Source: Paenalcaligenes sp052103955 (GTDB taxonomy: Bacteria > Pseudomonadota > Gammaproteobacteria > Burkholderiales > Burkholderiaceae_B). Taken from it: a stretch of DNA of 64,000 nt. The position numbers were made by a program, and so were the translations under genes. A model generated the notes under the pieces. It had not been told where the DNA came from and searched no databases. It saw only the letters and a program-made list of their open reading frames with translations. Where the stretch lies: assembly GCA_052103955.1 (NCBI GenBank), contig JBQELO010000019.1:6316-70315 (forward strand), written 5' to 3'. Positions within the stretch are counted from its first letter, which is position 1, and every line of letters begins with the position of its first letter. Below, one piece after another: positions 1 to 8,733 of this stretch.

Positions 1-1
1 T

Positions 2-892
2 GGCCCAGTGCCTACCGTAGCGGTGGCACAGGCGAGCAAGGATACAAGCGGTACAGCTGCTTGGGTATCTCTACATAATCGTTGGAATACGCAATCGGGT
101 AATAGCAATACAGCACGTACTACCTCCACACTGGATGGATTTACCATGGGGATTGATACCAGTCTTAACCAGAACTGGCGTCTGGGTGTGTTAGCAGGCT
201 ATGGTCATTCCTCGTTCAAGATCAGAGATCGTGCTGCTTCGGGCTCCAGCAATACCTACAACTTAGGGGCTTATGCGGGGAGTGAGTGGGAGGTTGCCGG
301 TGGGGCATTGGGTCTGCGTAGCGGGCTTGTCTATGCATGGCATGATGTGGACGTGAAGCGCTCTGTGGCGTTTGTTGATTTTAGTGACTCGCTGTCTGCA
401 GATTACAAGGCGGGGACTTTTCAGATTTTTGGTGAAGTGGGCTATAAGCTGAATGTGAGCCAGAATGCCGTGGTAGAACCGTATGCCAGTGTGGCGTATG
501 TTCGCCTGCACACAGACGGCTTTGATGAAAAAGGAAAAAATGGTGTTGCGCTGGCTGTTAACTCTGCCACCATGGACACCACCTTATCGACGCTAGGTGT
601 ACGTATTGCAGGTAGTGTGGATCTTGGCAATGCCGCCGTAACAGCGCGTGCTGATCTGGGGTGGAGGCACGCTTCTGGCGATGTGATACCAACGTCAACT
701 GCTAGCTTTATAGCCGGTTCCAACAACTTTGTCGCGCTTGGTAACTCCATAGGCAAAGATACAGCGTTGGTGGAAACAGGATTTGATGTAGCGCTAAGCA
801 AAAACGCCAAGTTTGGGGTGTCGTATCAGGGGCAGTTTGGCTCAGGCTTGAACCAGAACGGTGTGAATGCGCACGTTAACGTGCGGTTTTGA
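2..892 (+). CDS. Autotransporter beta-barrel domain, C-terminal part (5' end cut by the window edge)
   Basis: The reading frame is open to the left edge, so the gene starts outside the window; the GTG at 8 is internal. The 297 visible codons are almost entirely an autotransporter (type Va) outer-membrane barrel: alternating hydrophobic strands, motifs GFTMGIDTSL, NWRLGVLAGYGHSSF and GWRHASGD, and a final NVRF with the terminal phenylalanine expected for BAM-dependent insertion. It aligns by eye with the barrel of the complete autotransporter at 49315-54057 (shared pattern W.LG.LAGY..SSF, SYQGQ, terminal RF), so the two are paralogues. The passenger, and therefore the function, is not visible. 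Confidence 0.9.
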   Translation, partial: GPVPTVAVAQASKDTSGTAAWVSLHNRWNTQSGNSNTARTTSTLDGFTMGIDTSLNQNWRLGVLAGYGHSSFKIRDRAASGSSNTYNLGAYAGSEWEVAGGALGLRSGLVYAWHDVDVKRSVAFVDFSDSLSADYKAGTFQIFGEVGYKLNVSQNAVVEPYASVAYVRLHTDGFDEKGKNGVALAVNSATMDTTLSTLGVRIAGSVDLGNAAVTARADLGWRHASGDVIPTSTASFIAGSNNFVALGNSIGKDTALVETGFDVALSKNAKFGVSYQGQFGSGLNQNGVNAHVNVRF

Positions 893-898
893 GGGGAA

Positions 899-927
899 GC
901 GTAGAACGTACATGTGTTGTTCTACGC
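899..927 (+). terminator. Stem-loop after the autotransporter gene
   Basis: A perfect 9-bp stem (GCGTAGAAC / GTTCTACGC) with an 11-nt loop starts 6 bases after the stop codon. No T tract follows, so it is at best a weak intrinsic terminator or an mRNA-stabilising hairpin. Confidence 0.4.
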
Positions 928-971
928 AGTGTTGCTGACACGGACAACATATCACTGTTGCTGCTATACAT

Positions 972-999
972 AAAAAACGGGGCGCTTTGTGCGCCCCGT
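972..999 (-). terminator. Rho-independent terminator of the 43-residue peptide gene
   Basis: The 9-bp GC-rich stem ACGGGGCGC / GCGCCCCGT (977-985 with 991-999) has a 5-nt loop. Read on the minus strand it is followed by a T run (A run at 972-977 on plus). It lies about 20 bases after the stop of the minus-strand peptide gene, supporting that gene as a separate transcription unit. Confidence 0.8.
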
Positions 1000-1019
1000 G
1001 TACTGTTCAATAGCGGCCA

Positions 1020-1151
1020 TTAAATGATGCAGGCCCCACCTTCACACTCATTGCTAGCTTCTATTTCTTCTTGGTTATCAATGAACTCTTGATGCTTTTC
1101 GTTGAGTTTTTTCTCCATCTCGTCGTCTAATTCAAAGTTATCAATATCCAT
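1020..1151 (-). CDS. 43-residue acidic peptide with a cysteine-containing C-terminus
   Basis: ATG at 1151 is preceded by a good ribosome site (AGGTG, 5 bases before the start), and the frame ends at TAA 1020 just before a strong terminator. The product begins MDIDNFELDDEMEKKL and ends NECEGGACII. The first 33 residues are very acidic, probably helical and free of Cys; both cysteines and a Gly-Gly lie in the last ten residues. No signal peptide or membrane segment. No family recognised. The long acidic leader plus short Cys-bearing tail is the general shape of a precursor of a ribosomally made, modified peptide, but no modifying enzyme is visible within the window, so that is only a possibility. 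It could equally be a small metal-binding or regulatory protein. Confidence 0.7.
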   Translation of the reverse strand: MDIDNFELDDEMEKKLNEKHQEFIDNQEEIEASNECEGGACII

Positions 1152-1236
1152 GTTTTCACCTAAGCAGAGTTGAGTTATCCGACCCCAGTATAGGTGATTT
1201 GTCTAAGCCTCGTCATGGCGTGATCGTTATTATTTA

Positions 1237-2145
1237 TTACGCCACGCTCAGTTCTGCCTCTAGCATTTTCAGCATGGCATGTACCTTAGGTTGCAATTGG
1301 CGCCCTAGCGGCCATAGCAGGTGTAAGGCTAGCCCTTCTACTGCCAACTCAGGCAAGACGGTCATTAATTCGCCTCGCTCTAGTTCGTCGTGTATTAACC
1401 AGGTCGCCAGTTGTGCAACCCCAAAACCGGCTTTGACGGCGGCTACTTGCGCCTCGCCGTTACCCACTACCATACGCCCCTCTATGGGATGGCGCTCGGT
1501 GTGGTGCTGGCTGTATGCGAGTAACCAAGGGCTGGTTGTGCCATCAGCTTTACCGTAAAGCACGGCATCGTGTGTGAGCAACTGTTCTATAGAGTGAGGT
1601 GTGCCGTGCGTGGCGAGATACTGTGGGGCGGCACAAAACACTAAGCGCTCTTTACCTAGGTAGTGATGCCCGATGGTAGTAGGCCAGTGGTCTGGACCAC
1701 CTATGCGCACAGCAATGTCTATATTGTCGTCGTGCAAATCACTAAAGCGGTCGCTCAGTGAAACATGTGGCCGCAAATAAGGATACTGCGCCGCAAATTG
1801 CAGCACAGTAGGCCACACATGTAAGCGCCCAAAGGTAGCGGGGGCATCAATGCGTAAACGGCCGGCGGGAGCATGATGGTGTGCGGATAGTACAGCTTCG
1901 GCCTCTTTGAGTTCTTTGAGTACGCGCTGGCAGGTGACGTAAAACGCTGCACCGGCGTCGGTGAGCGCTAGGGTGCGAGTCGTGCGTTCAAATAAGCGTA
2001 CGCCAACTCGGCTTTCTAACTTGGCAACACTTTTGCTAATGGCGGAGTTAGTCAGGTTTAGCCGCTCCGCTGCAGCGGTAAAGCTGCCTGCGTCTGCCGT
2101 GGCTACAAAGTTTTCTATGCCTTTAAGGCGTTCACTTTGATTCAT
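1237..2145 (-). CDS. LysR-family transcriptional regulator
   Basis: 302 residues, the usual length for the family. The start chosen is ATG 2145, with AGGAG six bases upstream; an earlier in-frame start would add an atypical extension. The N-terminal winged helix-turn-helix includes GSFTAAAERLNLTNSAISKS (about residues 18-37), followed by the typical E.R.GVRLFERTTR. The rest is the periplasmic-binding-like effector domain. It is divergent from the MFS gene at 2259 with a 113-bp shared region containing dyads, so it probably controls that gene and itself. Closest in style to the many DhcR/YhjC-like LysR regulators; effector unknown. Confidence 0.92.
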   Translation of the reverse strand: MNQSERLKGIENFVATADAGSFTAAAERLNLTNSAISKSVAKLESRVGVRLFERTTRTLALTDAGAAFYVTCQRVLKELKEAEAVLSAHHHAPAGRLRIDAPATFGRLHVWPTVLQFAAQYPYLRPHVSLSDRFSDLHDDNIDIAVRIGGPDHWPTTIGHHYLGKERLVFCAAPQYLATHGTPHSIEQLLTHDAVLYGKADGTTSPWLLAYSQHHTERHPIEGRMVVGNGEAQVAAVKAGFGVAQLATWLIHDELERGELMTVLPELAVEGLALHLLWPLGRQLQPKVHAMLKMLEAELSVA

Positions 2146-2170
2146 GCCACTCCTTTTATTGGGGAAATAA

Positions 2171-2197
2171 ATTCTAGAATAATAGGAATATATATCC
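2171..2197. promoter_or_regulatory. Dyad-rich LysR/MFS divergent promoter region
   Basis: ATTCTAGAAT (2171-2180) is a perfect 10-bp palindrome. GGAATATATATCC (2185-2197) is a near-perfect one. Both lie in the AT-rich gap between the divergent regulator and transporter genes, where LysR proteins normally bind. Assignment as operator is inference. Confidence 0.4.
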
Positions 2198-2258
2198 AAG
2201 ATAAGAGTTTAATTCTTAAATAGACTGTATGCCATCCTATCTATAACGGAGAATAGTG

Positions 2259-3443
2259 ATGTTGGTTGGCGTAGCGTCTGATTCTGCAATGGGTGCAGCG
2301 AAAAGCATGTGGTCTATTGTCATGCTGGCAGTGGCAGCATTTGTGATTGTGACCACGGAATATGTGATTGTGGGGTTGTTGCCTGTGCTTGCACGCGATA
2401 TGGGGGTGTCCATATCGGTGGCAGGGCAATTGGTGACGTTGTTTGCGTTTACGGTAATGGTATTTGGGCCTGTATTAACGGCGCTGTTGTCGCATGTGGA
2501 GCGTAAACGGTTGTTCGTTAGTATTTTGCTGATATTTGCCGCCGCAAATGCCTTGGCGGCGGTGGCATCTAACTTATGGGTGTTAGCCATAGCGCGATTT
2601 ATTCCCGCGTTGGTGCTGCCTGTGTTTTGGGGAACCGCCAGCGAAACGGCTGCACAGATTGTGGGGGTAAAACGTGCTGGTCGTGCGGTATCACAGGTTT
2701 ATCTGGGTATTTCTGCTGCTTTGTTGTTTGGCATTCCGTTAGGAACCTTAGCCGCTACTCACTTTGGCTGGCGCAGTACATTTTGGTTGTTGGCGGGGTT
2801 AGCGTTGGTGATGGCGGTGGGTTTGGTTGTGCTGATGCCAACCGTAGCGCAGCCACAAAAAATGCCTATTCGTGACCAATTACGTATTTTTCACGACAGA
2901 AATTTTGTGTTGAATATTGTGTTGTCAGTGTTGGTGTTTACGGCCATGTTCACAGCCTATACCTATTTGGCGGACATGTTGGAAACTGTTGCCAAGGTTA
3001 AGGCTACGCAGGTGGGCTGGTGGTTGATGGGGTTTGGAGCTGTAGGTTTAGTAGGGAATTGGCTTGGTGGTCGTTATGTGGATCGCAGTCCTTTGGGTAG
3101 TACGGTGGTGTTTGTGGCGGTGTTAGGGCTAGGGATGATGGTGAGTGTGCCCGTTGCTCAGTCGTGGTTCTGGCTGGCGATGGCTTTGGCGGTTTGGGGT
3201 ATAGCGTACACAGCCCTTTTTCCTATTTGCCAAGTGCGGGTGATGAAGGCTGCTACCCATGCACAAGCTTTGGCTGGCACCTTAAATGTCTCGGCAGCGA
3301 ATGCCGGTACTGGCTTGGGGGCAATGCTGGGTGGGGCGGTGATTCCAGTGTTGGGTATAGAAAGCATTATGTATGTGGCAACAGTTATCGCTGTAGTGGC
3401 ATGTGCGTTAGCGATAGCGATGATGCGACGCGTGGGCGGCTAG
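2259..3443 (+). CDS. MFS permease, AraJ/DHA1-type
   Basis: About 394 residues with twelve predicted membrane helices. Start ATG 2259 is chosen over the overlapping GTG 2256 because GGAG sits seven bases before the ATG. The N-terminal half carries the DHA1-like pattern (TTEYVIVGLLPVLARDMGVS, then a GPVLTAL loop and ARFIPALVLPVFWGTASE). This family (AraJ, NepI, sugar-efflux relatives) consists mainly of proton-driven exporters of drugs, nucleosides or sugars; the substrate cannot be read here. The divergent LysR gene at 1237-2145 is its likely regulator. Confidence 0.88.
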   Translation: MLVGVASDSAMGAAKSMWSIVMLAVAAFVIVTTEYVIVGLLPVLARDMGVSISVAGQLVTLFAFTVMVFGPVLTALLSHVERKRLFVSILLIFAAANALAAVASNLWVLAIARFIPALVLPVFWGTASETAAQIVGVKRAGRAVSQVYLGISAALLFGIPLGTLAATHFGWRSTFWLLAGLALVMAVGLVVLMPTVAQPQKMPIRDQLRIFHDRNFVLNIVLSVLVFTAMFTAYTYLADMLETVAKVKATQVGWWLMGFGAVGLVGNWLGGRYVDRSPLGSTVVFVAVLGLGMMVSVPVAQSWFWLAMALAVWGIAYTALFPICQVRVMKAATHAQALAGTLNVSAANAGTGLGAMLGGAVIPVLGIESIMYVATVIAVVACALAIAMMRRVGG

Positions 3444-3537
3444 CTGTCATCTGATTGCTTTACAATGCCTGCTATACCTTTGTACATAACGCAGGCCGTA
3501 TATGACAGCCGCCTTTTTCCTTTTCTGATCCCAGCTT

Positions 3538-3801
3538 ATGCGCATACTAGGACGTTTTGTCGTGGCTTTAGTGGTGGCGGTTGCTGTCAGTGCAGTGGCG
3601 GCGGGGGTGTTTTTGCCCGTGGCTGGAGTGCTTGAAGGAGGCGATTTCAATTGTTTTGCAAGGGGTATAGCAGAATGCGTTGAGGCTTTTCAATGGGGGC
3701 TGCTGTTGTATGGACCGTGGTTTGTGATAGTGGGTGCCGTAGTGGGCACGCCGTTGTTGCTCATGCTGTGGGCATGGTGGGAGTCATGCCATGGTAGATA
3801 G
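3538..3801 (+). CDS. Small two-helix membrane protein of unknown function
   Basis: 87 residues with two strongly hydrophobic segments (about residues 6-30 and 50-80) separated by a short soluble stretch with two cysteines (NCFARGIAEC). Its 3' end overlaps the start of the chromate transporter gene by 11 bases, which implies translational coupling. No clear Shine-Dalgarno precedes ATG 3538, so the start is uncertain. No family recognised. Confidence 0.6.
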   Translation: MRILGRFVVALVVAVAVSAVAAGVFLPVAGVLEGGDFNCFARGIAECVEAFQWGLLLYGPWFVIVGAVVGTPLLLMLWAWWESCHGR

Positions 3802-4993
3802 GCGGGAGTCAGAGCGCAGTGCATGGTTCGTGTTTTGGGTGTTTTTGCGCTTGGGCTTAACCTCCTTTGGTGGGCCCGTTGCACATCTGGGGTATTTTCA
3901 TAGCGAGTTTGTAGAACGCCGACGTTGGCTAAGTGAACAAAGCTATGCGGATCTGGTGGCGCTATGTCAGTTTTTGCCAGGCCCAGCGAGCAGTCAAGTT
4001 GGCATGGCGATTGGCTTGTTACGCTCAGGCTATAAAGGGGCGTTTGCGGCGTGGCTAGGGTTTACCTTGCCGTCAGCCATCGTGCTGATCCTCTTTGCGT
4101 TAGGGGTGGGCCTATACGGCCATGCGATGCCGGTAGGGGTGTTGCAGGGGTTAAAAATCGTTGCTGTGGCAGTAGTCGCTCAGGCTGTGTGGGGGATGGC
4201 ACGGCATTTATGCCCCGATGCGTTACGCCTAACCATGATGGTGGCAGCATGTTGTGCTGTGTTATGGCTACCTTTTGCCTTTGCTCAGGTGATGGTTATT
4301 GCACTAGCCGCCTTGTTTGGTGTGGTCATGTGCAAACCAAGCGCAAAAGGGGTTACAGAAACCTTGTTTATTCCCATTACGCGACGCGCGGGAGTGTGTT
4401 GGTTACTGCTTTTTCTGCTGTTGTTGATAGGGCTGCCCGTAGTGGCGTTGCTACACCCCAGCGCCTTGCTTTCGATGACGGATGCTTTTTATAGGGCAGG
4501 GGCTTTGGTGTTTGGGGGCGGGCATGTGGTCCTGCCTTTATTGCAAACTGAAATGGTGCCTACAGGGCTAGTCAGTAACGAGGTGTTTTTGGCCGGTTAT
4601 GGGGCTGCACAAGCGGTACCTGGCCCGCTGTTTACCTTTGCCGCATTTTTGGGGGCGTCGTTGCAAGGGCCTATTACCGGATGGTGGGGCGGCCTGATTG
4701 CGGTAGTGGTCATTTTCGTACCGTCGTTCTTGCTGATTGTGGGGGCATTACCGTTTTGGGAGCAGTTACGTCGTAATCATCATGCCCAATCGGCACTGAT
4801 GGGGGTGAATGCGGTGGTGGTGGGGCTGTTAGTCGCTGCCTTGTACGACCCTGTATGGACCAGTGCTATTCATACGTCGCGTGATTTTGCCGTGGCGCTT
4901 GTAGCGTTAGTAGCCTTGATAGTGTGGAAGTTACCACCATGGTTGGTGGTGTTGGGTGCTGGGGGGCTTGCAGGCGTATTCGCTATGGTATGA
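3791..4993 (+). CDS. chrA: Chromate transporter, ChrA family (two-domain form)
   Basis: 400 residues, the length of the bidomain CHR proteins. Two homologous halves are visible: the first with LTSFGGPVAHLGYFHSEFVE and FLPGPASSQ (about residues 20-65), the second with GALVFGGGHVVLPLLQTEMV and AQAVPGPLFTF (about 235-280). ChrA proteins export chromate in exchange for protons or act in sulfate-like oxyanion transport, in the inner membrane. It overlaps the small membrane gene upstream and is followed by a strong hairpin terminator. Chromate specificity is a family assignment. Confidence 0.9.
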   Translation: MVDRRESERSAWFVFWVFLRLGLTSFGGPVAHLGYFHSEFVERRRWLSEQSYADLVALCQFLPGPASSQVGMAIGLLRSGYKGAFAAWLGFTLPSAIVLILFALGVGLYGHAMPVGVLQGLKIVAVAVVAQAVWGMARHLCPDALRLTMMVAACCAVLWLPFAFAQVMVIALAALFGVVMCKPSAKGVTETLFIPITRRAGVCWLLLFLLLLIGLPVVALLHPSALLSMTDAFYRAGALVFGGGHVVLPLLQTEMVPTGLVSNEVFLAGYGAAQAVPGPLFTFAAFLGASLQGPITGWWGGLIAVVVIFVPSFLLIVGALPFWEQLRRNHHAQSALMGVNAVVVGLLVAALYDPVWTSAIHTSRDFAVALVALVALIVWKLPPWLVVLGAGGLAGVFAMV

Positions 4994-5027
4994 GGGGATA
5001 ATCCTAAACGAGTAAGGCAGAATACTA

Positions 5028-5058
5028 AAAAGGCCGTATGACATTCATACGGCCTTTT
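5028..5058. terminator. Bidirectional rho-independent terminator
   Basis: The 13-bp stem AAAAGGCCGTATG / CATACGGCCTTTT has a 5-nt loop and A/T runs on both sides, between the convergent chrA and META lipoprotein genes. Confidence 0.9.
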
Positions 5059-5090
5059 GCCTACCAAGCAGTGACTTGGTTGATGGGAGC

Positions 5091-5897
5091 TTACAGCTTA
5101 ACGGCCGTTTCGCTTTCCACCACCATATCCAGAATATCTACGTATTTGGATGCATCAGCAGGGATGTCTTGACGTGTGTAGCGGTTAATGCGCAAGACAT
5201 TACGAATGCCGGGCTGGTGTTCGTAGCCTTCAATGTCACCGTAGTAGAACTCCCAGTCGCCTGTTTTGGTTTTTAGGCCGTTGTTGTCGTAGGTGATCTC
5301 ACGCACTTTCAAACACTGGTAGTTAGGAATCATCCCGTGTGAGCATGCTTCGCGTTGCGGGGCGACTTCCAAGAAAATACGCTCAGGTGCCCCACCGTAT
5401 AGTGTTTCTGGTGTGGCTTCACCTTGCATGCGCCACTTGGTGCCATCAGTAAAGGTCAGTGTCAGTATGGGAGTAGCATCGTTGGTGTTGACATCCCATT
5501 GGCTAACAGTGGGTAAGAACTGGCCTACTTCATGCTCAAAGCGCATGACTTTTTCGTCAGAGCACATTTTCATAGTGCTAGCAGGGTTGCTCACTGAAAT
5601 ATGTGAGCCATTGACGGTGTAGCCACCATTCATGATGTTGCACAAACCATCTACGGAGACTTGGTTGTCCGAGAAGCTCAACACCAGAGGTTTACCTTCT
5701 AAACCAGCAGGGGCAGTTTTAGGTTTTTGCCCTTTAGGTGTGACGGTATCCAATGCCCAGTTGTAGGCTTGTAGTGTCGTTTCGGTGCTCATCGAGGATT
5801 GCTGTGCAGAGGTAGTGTTAGCAGAAGGGGCGCTGGAGCATGCAGCCAAGCCCATGATGGCAACGAAACCAGCAGTTAGCGCAAATTTTTTCTTCAT
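5091..5897 (-). CDS. Lipoprotein with META domain followed by DUF4377
   Basis: 268 residues from ATG 5897 (AAGGA six bases upstream; a second ATG at 5903 abuts the Shine-Dalgarno). A lipoprotein signal ends in the lipobox MGLAAC (about residues 15-20). Residues about 45-160 form a META/HslJ-like domain (LVLSFSDNQVSVDGLCNIMNG; MKMCSDEKVMRFEHEVG). Residues about 165-265 match DUF4377 (ERIFLEVAPQREACSHGMIPNYQCLKVRE). META proteins such as HslJ are envelope proteins linked to stress or novobiocin tolerance; this two-domain form is known but its role is not established. Single gene with its own terminator. Confidence 0.88.
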   Translation of the reverse strand: MKKKFALTAGFVAIMGLAACSSAPSANTTSAQQSSMSTETTLQAYNWALDTVTPKGQKPKTAPAGLEGKPLVLSFSDNQVSVDGLCNIMNGGYTVNGSHISVSNPASTMKMCSDEKVMRFEHEVGQFLPTVSQWDVNTNDATPILTLTFTDGTKWRMQGEATPETLYGGAPERIFLEVAPQREACSHGMIPNYQCLKVREITYDNNGLKTKTGDWEFYYGDIEGYEHQPGIRNVLRINRYTRQDIPADASKYVDILDMVVESETAVKL

Positions 5898-6074
5898 GAT
5901 CATTCCTTATTCAGCGAGGCAACGCGAGAATTCCGCGAAACGCAGACTTGCATTGTCTGTCTAGAAATCGCTGATGGCAAGTTTGCTTAACTATCTCTTA
6001 CATTACAAGCACTCTGCATTATTTCTGTAAAGGATGTCATAAAGTGCATTCGCAGCGTATGGGGGCTCTATTAG

Positions 6075-7019
6075 TTAGAGTAGTTTGCAGCCTGCAGGTA
6101 GTTCTGCGTGTTTTACATAGCGACGTATTTCGTCAGCCAAGGCCGTAGCCGCAGGAGTAGGCGCATGGTCTTGGGGAAACATCAGGCATAAGGTACGCAC
6201 CAGTTTTGGTGAGCGCAGCAACGAGAACGATAAACCCGGCACTAATACGCGTTGTGCTGCTAAGGCGGGCAGTAAGGCGATGGCTAAGCCACTTTGTACA
6301 ATCGCTGCTTGCGAGGTAGTACTAGAGGCTTCATAAAAGGGTGCAGCGGCTTCTATAGGTAGGTCGGGCCTAGATTGCAGCACAGCCATAATACCGGTTT
6401 CATCAATCACGCCTACTAACTTACGGTTTTGCAGCGCTTTCCAGCTGACGGTATTACGTACGTCGGGGTGTATGAGGGAATCATCAGTGCGATAGAGCAC
6501 GCCAAATTGGTCTTCTAGTAAGGGTTCGCTATCCAGACCATGCATGTCAGCCCATCTACTGGTGAGGCCGAAATCTACTTCACCGGCGACGACTTGGCGT
6601 TGAATACGTCCCGAGTTGTCATCGCGTAAATATAAACGCACCCCTGGATGATGCTCAGAAAAGACAGCTGCGGCGGGAGCGATTAAATCGGTAATGGCGG
6701 ATGGTGCTGCTGAAACGCTGACACGCCCGGTTTTCAAGGCTCCGTAACGCATTACGTCATCAATAGCCCCATCGAAATCAGCTAAAAGACGTGTGATTCG
6801 TGGTAAAAACTCTTTGCCAATAGGGGTAAGTACTACCCTACGGCTTGTGCGTACAAAAAGGGGTATTTCAAGGGCTGTTTCAAGCTGCTGAATGAGCCCT
6901 GTAACAGACGATTGTGTTTGGAATAAACGCCGCGCCGCCCTAGTGAAACTTGCCTCTTGGGCTACTGCAACGAAGGCATTTAAATGCTTTAGGGTGATGT
7001 GCTTAGGAAGTCTATTCAT
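6075..7019 (-). CDS. LysR-family regulator of the D-aminoacylase operon
   Basis: 314 residues from ATG 7019; a TTG at 7052 would add eleven residues but the family normally starts close to the helix-turn-helix. The DNA-binding region is HITLKHLNAFVAVAQEASFT followed by ARRLFQTQSSVTGLIQQLE (about residues 7-45). The effector domain contains SVSAAPSAITDLIAPAAAVF and GEVDFGLTS. It is divergent from the catabolic operon beginning at 7126 with a 106-bp gap that contains a dyad, so it is the likely activator of that operon. Effector unknown; an N-acyl or formyl amino acid would be logical (inference). Confidence 0.92.
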   Translation of the reverse strand: MNRLPKHITLKHLNAFVAVAQEASFTRAARRLFQTQSSVTGLIQQLETALEIPLFVRTSRRVVLTPIGKEFLPRITRLLADFDGAIDDVMRYGALKTGRVSVSAAPSAITDLIAPAAAVFSEHHPGVRLYLRDDNSGRIQRQVVAGEVDFGLTSRWADMHGLDSEPLLEDQFGVLYRTDDSLIHPDVRNTVSWKALQNRKLVGVIDETGIMAVLQSRPDLPIEAAAPFYEASSTTSQAAIVQSGLAIALLPALAAQRVLVPGLSFSLLRSPKLVRTLCLMFPQDHAPTPAATALADEIRRYVKHAELPAGCKLL

Positions 7020-7067
7020 TTCAATTCGTGATTGATCAATTAACTTAAACAATTTTTCATATCAATA

Positions 7068-7079
7068 ATCCTTTTGGAT
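7068..7079. promoter_or_regulatory. Candidate LysR operator
   Basis: ATCC-TTTT-GGAT is a perfect dyad inside the 106-bp gap between the divergent LysR gene and the D-aminoacylase gene; the flanks (A/T) extend it to the interrupted-palindrome shape LysR proteins favour. Function is inferred. Confidence 0.4.
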
Positions 7080-7125
7080 AATACGCCAAACTCCCGTTAT
7101 TTGGGGAGGTCTGAGGAGTAAAGGT

Positions 7126-8616
7126 ATGCAACAGGACGATCGCAGGGTAGACGTCAAAATCGCGAATGGTTGGATTATTGATGGAACTGCTAGCCCGCGC
7201 CAGAAAGGTGACGTGGGTATTCGTGCTGGGCGTGTAGTGGCTCTGGGTGATTTGAGTGACTGGGCGGCTGACAACGTTATTGATGCTACAGACAAAGTTG
7301 TAGCACCAGGTTTTATTGATACACACGGGCACGATGATCTGATGTTCATCGAAAAACCCGCATTGGACTGGAAAACCAGTCAAGGTATTACATCGGTAGT
7401 GGTAGGTAACTGCGGGGTTAGCGCGTTTCCTGAGCCATTGCCGGGCAACCATGCGGCAGCATTGGCATTGCTAGGTGATTCACCTTTGTTTACTAGCATG
7501 ACGACTTACACGCAGGCGGTACAGAAACTGCACCCTATGATTAACGTGGCCGCACTGGTGGGCCATGCGAATCTTCGTATGGCAGTGATGGCTGACCCCA
7601 TGGCAACGCCTACTCAAGAAGAACAACAGGCGATGGAGCGTTTGCTGGACGATGCGTTATCTAACGGTGCAGTAGGTTTTAGTACTGGTTTGGCGTATGA
7701 GCCAGGGTGCATGGCGCAACCGAGTGAACTAGAAGGGTTGGCGGCAGTTGCCGCGAAACATGGCTCTTTGCACACCAGCCATATTCGTAATGAAGGCGAT
7801 ACCGTTGAAGAGTCGGTGGAAGAGGTGCTGTCAGTAGGGCGAGACAGCCAATGCGCCACCTTGGTATCGCATCACAAATGCATGTTGCCTGCTAACTGGG
7901 GGCGTAGCCGCCATACCTTGGCCAATATTGATCGCGCTCGTGCGGAAGGCATGGAAGCTACGCTGGATATCTACCCGTACTCGGGTAGTTCTACCATTTT
8001 GATTCCAGAGCGTGCTCATACGATTGATCGTATTCGTATTACGTGGTCTGAACCACACCCGGAGTGCAACGGTATGGAGTTGTCCGAGGTTGCCGAGCAG
8101 TGGGGATGCGACCGCGAAAGCGCCGCGCGTAAGTTGTTACCGGCGGGTGCTATCTATTTCGCGATGGATGAAGCCGAGGTGCACCGTATTTTTAGCCACC
8201 CATGTTGCATGGTGGGCTCTGATGGTTTGCCGGCGGATGCGCAACCGCACCCACGCTTGTGGGGTAGCTTTACCCGAATTCTAGGGCCATACGTGCGTGA
8301 AGCAGGGTTAATGCCACTAGAGCAAGCTGTTGCCAAAATGACAGCGTTGCCTGCATCGGTATTTGGTTTGAAAGATAGAGGCGTACTCCAAGAGGGTGCG
8401 TGGGCAGACGTAGTAATTTTTGATCCGGAAACGGTCACAGATTGCGCCACCTGGGAGCAACCAACCTTGCCATCAGAGGGTGTAGAAGCAGTGTTTGTTA
8501 ATGGCGTACAGGTATTTCCTCACGCGCCAGAACAACGGCCAGGTCAGGTGTTGAGCCGGGCATTTGCCGCTAAAGCAAAAAGTGTGGAACAAGGCAGCTC
8601 ATCGCCCTCGTTCTAG
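7126..8616 (+). CDS. dan: N-acyl-D-amino-acid deacylase (D-aminoacylase)
   Basis: 496 residues, an amidohydrolase-superfamily enzyme. Start ATG 7126 follows GAGGAG. The metal-binding DTHGHDD is at 65-71 (His67, His69); the bridging Cys is at 96 (VGNCGVS); later metal histidines are near 219 (HTSHIRNEGD) and 249-250; and the catalytic Asp is at 366 (MVGSDGLPAD). These numbers agree with those known for the Alcaligenes D-aminoacylase, so the assignment is strong. The reaction is hydrolysis of N-acyl-D-amino acids to the free D-amino acid plus acid, in the cytoplasm. First gene of a five-gene operon with a permease and three further C-N hydrolases. Confidence 0.93.
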   Translation: MQQDDRRVDVKIANGWIIDGTASPRQKGDVGIRAGRVVALGDLSDWAADNVIDATDKVVAPGFIDTHGHDDLMFIEKPALDWKTSQGITSVVVGNCGVSAFPEPLPGNHAAALALLGDSPLFTSMTTYTQAVQKLHPMINVAALVGHANLRMAVMADPMATPTQEEQQAMERLLDDALSNGAVGFSTGLAYEPGCMAQPSELEGLAAVAAKHGSLHTSHIRNEGDTVEESVEEVLSVGRDSQCATLVSHHKCMLPANWGRSRHTLANIDRARAEGMEATLDIYPYSGSSTILIPERAHTIDRIRITWSEPHPECNGMELSEVAEQWGCDRESAARKLLPAGAIYFAMDEAEVHRIFSHPCCMVGSDGLPADAQPHPRLWGSFTRILGPYVREAGLMPLEQAVAKMTALPASVFGLKDRGVLQEGAWADVVIFDPETVTDCATWEQPTLPSEGVEAVFVNGVQVFPHAPEQRPGQVLSRAFAAKAKSVEQGSSSPSF

Positions 8617-8627
8617 TTTCATTATCT

Positions 8628-8667
8628 AGTCATGATCTGTGATGTTTTTACACGCGTGATCATGACT
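8628..8667. promoter_or_regulatory. 10-bp inverted repeat between deacylase and permease genes
   Basis: AGTCATGATC (8628-8637) and GATCATGACT (8658-8667) are perfect inverted arms around a 20-nt loop that itself can pair (GTG / CAC). No T tract follows. It sits in the 117-bp intercistronic gap and could be an operator, an mRNA-stabilising hairpin or an attenuator. Confidence 0.5.
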
Positions 8668-8733
8668 GCCAGCATCACAATAGGAACGGTACAGGTATAC
8701 GAGCCGCTCCCGAAGGACAGTTAAGGAGACCCC

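Noticed and set aside
1199..1558. Plus-strand frame opposite the LysR gene
   Set aside because: Antisense to a well-supported LysR effector domain; Ser/Cys-rich with no ribosome site.
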